A stretch of 64,000 bases of DNA from Nodularia sp. NIES-3585 (GTDB lineage Bacteria; Cyanobacteriota; Cyanobacteriia; Cyanobacteriales; Nostocaceae), in the NCBI RefSeq assembly GCF_002218065.1, contig NZ_BDUB01000001.1, positions 1,251,567 through 1,315,566 on the forward strand, written 5' to 3'. The notes under the pieces are model-generated. The model had not been told where the DNA came from and did no database searches. It worked only from the letters and a program-made list of their open reading frames with translations. Made by a program: the position numbers and the translations under genes. Positions 63,135-64,000 of this stretch are shown here, piece after piece (position 1 is the first letter of the stretch; every line of letters begins with the position of its first letter).

Positions 63135-64000
63135 ATGCTAGAGATATGTCAAAACAATCCGATTTTTATCCCACCAAAGAATCAAGTGCAATCAAATACC
63201 ATCGCTTTCAATAATCCTGATGACTGTAAACCGTCTGAGGATATAACCAAACTTCCCTTTACTCTTCAGGATTTGAAAGCAGCAATACCTGCTGAATGCT
63301 TTCAGCCCAGTGTGACAAAATCCCTATTTTATTTCTTTCGTGACATCTTGATTATTAGTCTGCTGTATGCAGTAGCTAATTACTTAGATTCTTGGTACTT
63401 TTGGCCGGTTTTCTGGGTCATGCAAGGAACAATGTTTTGGGCTTTGTTTGTCGTTGGACATGACTGTGGACACCAATCTTTTTCTAAGCATAAATGGCTG
63501 AATGATTTGATTGGACATTTATCTCACACGCCGATATTAGTTCCTTATCACGGGTGGAGAATTAGTCACAGAACCCATCACAAAAATACGGGACATCTCG
63601 ATAATGATGAAAGTTGGTATCCTGTGAGTGAATCGCAGTACAAAGAAATGGATTTAGTGGAAAAGATAGGACGATATTATGTCTTTCTTTTGGCTTATCC
63701 TGTGTATTTATTCCAGCGTTCTCCGGGGAAGAAAGGTTCTCACTTTTCACCTAGTAGCCCACTTTTTAAGCCTTCAGAAAAATGGGATATTATCACCAGC
63801 ACTACACTCTGGATTGGTATGGTAGCTTTACTAGGTTTCTTCACCTTTCAATGGGGTTGGATGTGGTTACTCAAATACTACGCTATGCCCTATATTGTAT
63901 TTGTGGTTTGGTTAGATTTGGTAACATTTTTGCATCACACAGAGCAAGATATTCCTTGGTATCGTGGAGAAGATTGGACTTTCCTCAAAGGTGCAATTTC
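63135..64000 (+). CDS. desB: Acyl-lipid omega-3 desaturase, 3' part outside window
   Basis: From the ATG at 63135 the frame (MLEICQNNPIFIPPKNQVQ) stays open to the window end, 288 codons. It shows the omega-3 desaturase segments VGHDCGHQSFSKHKWLNDLIGHLSHTPILVPYHGWRISHRTHHKNTG in part (HDCGH and HRTHH boxes) and VWLDLVTFLHHTEQD. The last His box lies beyond the edge. DesB adds the omega-3 bond and is typically cold-induced in cyanobacteria. Confidence 0.93.
   Translation, partial: MLEICQNNPIFIPPKNQVQSNTIAFNNPDDCKPSEDITKLPFTLQDLKAAIPAECFQPSVTKSLFYFFRDILIISLLYAVANYLDSWYFWPVFWVMQGTMFWALFVVGHDCGHQSFSKHKWLNDLIGHLSHTPILVPYHGWRISHRTHHKNTGHLDNDESWYPVSESQYKEMDLVEKIGRYYVFLLAYPVYLFQRSPGKKGSHFSPSSPLFKPSEKWDIITSTTLWIGMVALLGFFTFQWGWMWLLKYYAMPYIVFVVWLDLVTFLHHTEQDIPWYRGEDWTFLKGAI

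Overview
The window looks like chromosomal DNA from a filamentous, probably heterocyst-forming cyanobacterium (Nostocales, Nostoc/Anabaena/Nodularia-like). This is an inference from several signs: NDH-1 (ndhD), photosystem I (psaD), ferredoxin-thioredoxin reductase (ftrV), 8-vinyl chlorophyllide reductase (bciB) and a desC-desA-desB acyl-lipid desaturase cluster; very frequent HIP1 octamers (GCGATCGC); runs of 7-bp tandem repeats (STRR type) between genes; and many sensor kinases and cyanobacterial DUF proteins. I see no rRNA or tRNA gene, no CRISPR array and no prophage.

Layout. 1-8.5 kb: partial ndhD; thrB with a coiled-coil partner; an Rpn/DUF2887 nuclease; a threonyl-tRNA synthetase with an unusual C-terminal membrane helix; a DUF2605/DUF2973 pair; a DUF29 gene. 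8.6-16.5 kb: glycogen-debranching-like glucosidase; a 1.27-kb gene-free stretch; a DICT-GAF histidine kinase; psaD; trpE. 16.6-19.1 kb: an AT-rich gene for a TIR-NTPase-TPR protein, the best candidate for a defence or cell-suicide system in the window. 19.1-25.5 kb: purS-purQ (split by a small transposon-like element), zur/furB, nfeD plus an SPFH protein, a membrane PP2C phosphatase and ftrV. 25.5-40.7 kb: YdcF-like protein, a two-domain kinase, rplY, purA, a MASE1 hybrid kinase, a REC-GGDEF regulator, Uma2, a secreted Cys-repeat protein, an adenosine-deaminase relative, an inactive rhodanese and mutL. 40.8-49.6 kb: menH with an IS inserted exactly at its stop codon, a MazF remnant, a lysozyme-like protein, an SDR pair, YjbQ, a probable Psb35, TerB and rsmB. 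49.3-57.7 kb: a nucleosidase fragment, a membrane EF-hand protein, two tandem GH100 invertases, and a WD40-DnaJ protein with a lipoprotein. 57.9-64 kb: bciB, a GxxExxY nuclease gene enclosed by inverted repeats, a methionine gamma-lyase-family enzyme, desC, desA and partial desB.

Most of the content is housekeeping metabolism and photosynthesis. The accessory layer consists of small elements placed very precisely between genes. Two MITE-like elements have perfect terminal repeats and target duplications (19883-20062 and 22742-22899), and a third lacks a visible duplication (33449-33605). One IS5/IS1182-like element has an amber-interrupted transposase (41651-43323). The GxxExxY unit fits between two convergent stop codons (59068-59545). 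The TIR-NTPase-TPR gene is set apart by base composition. All functional statements come from reading the translations and motifs; no database search was run.
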